A stretch of DNA of 64,000 nt from Streptomyces barringtoniae. Lineage in GTDB: Bacteria; Actinomycetota; Actinomycetes; Streptomycetales; Streptomycetaceae. The position numbers and the translations under genes are program-made. How positions within the stretch are numbered: the stretch's first letter is position 1; each line of letters starts with the position of its first letter. Under the pieces are notes generated by a model. The model had not been told where the DNA came from. It ran no database searches and worked only from the letters and a program-made list of their open reading frames with translations. This document shows, one piece after another, positions 62,150 through 64,000 of this stretch. The stretch is taken from assembly GCF_020819595.1 (NCBI RefSeq), contig NZ_JAJHNP010000014.1:124001-188000 (forward strand), read 5' to 3'.

Positions 62150-62299
62150 GGCGCCGTCCACTGGAAGATGCTCGCCGATCTCCTCGGCCTCGCCGACGGC
62201 ACGGCCCGCAAATGGCACAAACTCACAGGGGGGAGACCGCGCCAGCTACGTCGCCAGCCGACTCAAAACCTCTGAAGCACCCGCGGGACCCGAGTAGAC
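62150..62299 (+). pseudogene. Integrase-like C-terminal fragment
   Basis: Frame 1 reads HWKMLADLLGLADGTARKWH, then KLTG. After a G6 run the next frame continues DRASYVASRLKTSEAPAGPE and stops at TAG. The pattern (LADLLGLAxGTAxxWxxLxGxDRAxYVAxR) is the end of large actinobacterial tyrosine-recombinase-like proteins. Confidence 0.55.
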
Positions 62300-62419
62300 A
62301 CCAGCCCCGTCACTCGACTTTGCCTCGATGATGCCTTGGGTTCGAGCCGCGGTCAGGTCGTGCACCGCACCCGGCAGGGTCGGTGAGGCCCAGGTGCGAG
62401 CCAGCAAGATCCGCACCCG

Positions 62420-62548
62420 CGGCGAACAAGCGATCACACTCTCAAGACCTGGAAGATCTTGGTCAAGCTGCGCTACTGCCCGCGATAGTCGTGCACACCA
62501 TTCTTGTCCTGCACGACATCGAATCGAACCGCTATGCCGGCTGAGAAG
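62420..62548 (+). pseudogene. IS5-type (DDE_Tnp_4) transposase C-terminal fragment
   Basis: It reads HTLKTWKILVKLRYCPR and, after a TAG, VVHTILVLHDIESNRYAG, the end of IS5/ISL-type transposases. About 40 residues survive, with one stop or frame change. Confidence 0.6.
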
Positions 62549-62556
62549 GCTCAATG

Positions 62557-62775
62557 TCAGGCGGGGTTGTTCGTCGTTTCCGTCCGGTCAGGACGGAAGA
62601 TTTCCTCGATGGTCAGGCCGAAGACGTCGGCGATGGTGAACGCCAGGGGCAGGCTGGGATCGTACCGCTCGGTTTCGATGGCGTTGATGGCCTGCCGGGA
62701 GACTTGGCACCGGTCGGCCAGGTCGGCCTGGCTCCATCGGCGGGCTGCACGCAGTTCGCGTAGTCGGTTCTTCAC
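62557..62775 (-). CDS. XRE-family HTH regulator (YozG-like)
   Basis: 72 residues from ATG 62775 (MKNRLRELRAARRWSQADLA). A bare Cro/CI-type HTH: LADRCQVSRQAINAIETERY, DPSLPLAFTIADVFGLTIEE. Length and sequence are typical of YozG-like one-domain repressors that are co-transcribed with a small membrane protein. It is the second gene of the operon starting at 63192 (9-base gap). It probably binds the symmetric operator at 63198-63263 and so represses both directions. Confidence 0.9.
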   Translation of the reverse strand: MKNRLRELRAARRWSQADLADRCQVSRQAINAIETERYDPSLPLAFTIADVFGLTIEEIFRPDRTETTNNPA

Positions 62776-62784
62776 AACGCGCCG

Positions 62785-63192
62785 TCACCGGTTCAGGCGG
62801 GTACGCAAGTCCGCGATCGTCATCCAGATGGCCACGCCGCCGAGGAGGATCAATTGCGCGAGCTGATGGAGCTGGATGATGCCTGCGGCATCGAGCAGGG
62901 TGGCCACTTGCAGCCCCACGAGGACTGCGGCGAAGGCGATGGCCATGCTCTCCAACTGAATGCGGCGCAGGTATTCGTCCGCGCGCCGGAATGCCCGCAG
63001 CAGCACCCAGGCGATCGCGAGGGTGAAGACTGCGGTGGTCGCGATCCACCAGGCCTTCTGGGCGGTGCTCTGATGGGGGTTGCTGCCCAGCGCCAGGGCT
63101 ATCACCCCCAAAGCGGACACGGGTATGCCGTCGATGAGTACAGCGCGGCGGGCCGCGCGCGTCACATGGTCCTGCTGTGCCTGCTTTGCCAT
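62785..63192 (-). CDS. Small membrane protein, operon partner of XRE regulator
   Basis: 135 residues from ATG 63192 (MAKQAQQDHVTRAARRAVLI). A longer frame starting at 63219 lies inside the promoter dyad and is rejected, because a -10 box TACATT ends only six bases before ATG 63192. Four spans: GIPVSALGVIALALGS, AWWIATTAVFTLAIAWVLLR, MAIAFAAVLVGLQVATLLDA, LAQLILLGGVAIWMTIADLR. Membrane/XRE pairs of this type are common in Gram-positive bacteria; the membrane protein may sequester the repressor, which is inferred. Confidence 0.85.
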   Translation of the reverse strand: MAKQAQQDHVTRAARRAVLIDGIPVSALGVIALALGSNPHQSTAQKAWWIATTAVFTLAIAWVLLRAFRRADEYLRRIQLESMAIAFAAVLVGLQVATLLDAAGIIQLHQLAQLILLGGVAIWMTIADLRTRLNR

Positions 63193-63197
63193 GTGAG

Positions 63198-63263
63198 GAA
63201 TGTAAGGTGTCCTTTCCATGAAGTCAAGCGTCCTTGACTCGATGGAAAGGACACCTTACATTC
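63198..63263. promoter_or_regulatory. Mirror-symmetric divergent promoter and operator
   Basis: A perfect 22-base inverted repeat: right arm ATGGAAAGGACACCTTACAT plus TC (63242-63263), left arm its complement (63198-63219). Between them lies AGTCAAG-CGTC-CTTGACT. Each direction therefore has TTGACT, 17 bases, TACATT, then six bases to the ATG. Both genes should be leaderless and controlled by the same protein. Confidence 0.8.
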
Positions 63264-63268
63264 TGGCC

Positions 63269-64000
63269 ATGTCGAACGCGAGACGGCTCCTGACCCGCCG
63301 AGCACTGCTCGGTACCGCCGTGGCGTCAGCCATCGCTTCCGTCCCGATATCCACCGCGGCATCCGCCCAGCCGCGACCCGCCGCGGGCTCGCCGGTCGCC
63401 GCCAGCCCCACGCCGACTCCGCTGCGGCTTACCCTGCCCGCACCAACCGGTCCGCATCCCCTGGGTACGATCCCCCTGCACCTGGTCGACCGGTCGCGCG
63501 TCGATCCCTGGCAGGATTCCCGCCCGGCTCGGGAACTCATGATCCAGCTCTGGTACCCGGCACACGCCGCCCATGGCCACCCGCCCGTGCCGTGGATGTC
63601 ACCCGGCGCCGACCCCGTCTTCGAACGGGAACAGGGCATCCCGCCCGGCACGCTGCTGCTGCCGACCACGCACGCCCACCTGGACGCACCGGTGGACCGC
63701 GGCCGGTGCGGGAGGCCGGTCGTCCTGTACTCACCGGGCCTGCGCAGCGACCGCAGCCTCGGCACTGTTCTGATCGAGGAACTAGCCAGCCACGGCTACC
63801 TGGTCGTGGCCATCGACCACACCTACGACGCCGATCAAGTCGAGTTTCCCGGCGGCCGGGTGGAAACCTTCGCCATCACCGGCGACATCGACGATGCCCT
63901 GATCGCCAAGGCCCTCGCTGTCCGCACCGCAGACACCCGGTTCGTGCTGGACCAGCTCACCGCGCTCAACGCCGGACACAACGCCGACGTCGGACGGCGA
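63269..64000 (+). CDS. Tat-exported alpha/beta hydrolase (PAF-acetylhydrolase-like), C-terminus off window
   Basis: ATG 63269 lies six bases from the -10 box. At least 244 residues, running off the right edge. The N-terminus is a twin-arginine signal (ARRLLTRRALLGTAVASAIA, then SVPISTAASAQ). The mature part has RELMIQLWYPA and PVVLYSPGLRSDRSLGTVLI, EELASHGYLVVAIDHTYDAD, the opening of the platelet-activating-factor acetylhydrolase / dienelactone-hydrolase-like fold. The nucleophile elbow (GHSxGG) would come later and is not in the window. Divergent from the XRE operon through the mirror promoter, so the XRE protein probably represses it. Confidence 0.85.
   Translation, partial: MSNARRLLTRRALLGTAVASAIASVPISTAASAQPRPAAGSPVAASPTPTPLRLTLPAPTGPHPLGTIPLHLVDRSRVDPWQDSRPARELMIQLWYPAHAAHGHPPVPWMSPGADPVFEREQGIPPGTLLLPTTHAHLDAPVDRGRCGRPVVLYSPGLRSDRSLGTVLIEELASHGYLVVAIDHTYDADQVEFPGGRVETFAITGDIDDALIAKALAVRTADTRFVLDQLTALNAGHNADVGRR

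Noticed and set aside
63193..63219. ATG 63219 as start of the small membrane protein
   Set aside because: It lies inside the -35/-10 dyad; the mirror arrangement with the hydrolase points to ATG 63192.

Overview
The window looks like Streptomyces or a close relative. GC is very high, third codon positions are almost all G or C, GTG starts are common, and several families are typical of actinobacteria (mycothiol-type maleylpyruvate isomerase fold, DUF5753/Scr1 regulators, RsbW-like ATPases, Sua5 with a C-terminal domain). No rRNA, intact tRNA, ribosomal protein or replication gene is visible. The density of transposases and broken genes suggests a chromosome arm, an island border or a large linear plasmid.

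Layout. 1-5.5 kb: a secreted sialidase-fold protein running off the left edge, small hypotheticals, a frameshifted secreted protein, a tRNA-like remnant and a broken Lrp regulator. 5.6-9.4 kb: an intact block with a maleylpyruvate-isomerase-like enzyme and a divergent MerR/Old Yellow Enzyme pair. 9.4-14.3 kb: a gene graveyard (IS110, NTF2/SnoaL, pirin, alpha/beta hydrolase and SDR fragments) around an intact TetR gene with its palindrome. 14.3-17.1 kb: a secreted papain-like cysteine protease with a co-transcribed exported partner, divergent from an HTH protein. 17.2-19.8 kb: a fossil type I-E cas gene (casA/cse1) split by an IS200/IS605 element with tnpA and tnpB, then a dead NucA/NucB nuclease. 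21.1-23.6 kb: a large flippase-like membrane protein.

24.5-28.5 kb: a P450 operon (ferredoxin, ferredoxin reductase, P450) whose last gene, an alcohol dehydrogenase, is destroyed by frameshifts. 28.7-35.7 kb: membrane and stress functions (HdeD-like, Mg-type P-ATPase, lipid kinase, AI-2E-type transporter). 36-38.7 kb: IS scars, a frameshifted GNAT, a MerR protein and broken regulators. 39.1-42.1 kb: an immunity-type cluster (S1-SUKH fusion, two hypotheticals, a toxin-less Rhs scrap, a SMI1/SUKH protein). 43.3-48.4 kb: three DUF347/COG4705-like membrane proteins, plus the leader of a fourth copy.

48.5-57.6 kb: nested mobile elements. These are an IS5-like element with an accessory ORF, then an IS5-like unit whose inverted repeats and TAA duplications enclose a 518-residue passenger gene, then an IS630 element inserted exactly in the overlapping stop codons of transposase and passenger, and finally a second IS200/IS605 element. 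57.7-60 kb: a four-gene minus-strand operon ending in a frameshifted DUF2071 gene. 60.4-64 kb: Sua5, broken carbonic anhydrase and integrase pieces, then a small membrane protein/XRE operon divergent from a Tat-exported hydrolase. That last pair shares a mirror-symmetric, apparently leaderless double promoter.

The strongest leads for something undescribed are the passenger-carrying IS5 unit, the casA fossil interrupted by tnpB, the mirror promoter at 63.2 kb, the S1-SUKH immunity fusion and the DUF347 triplication. Everything here comes from reading the sequence and translations; no database search was run.
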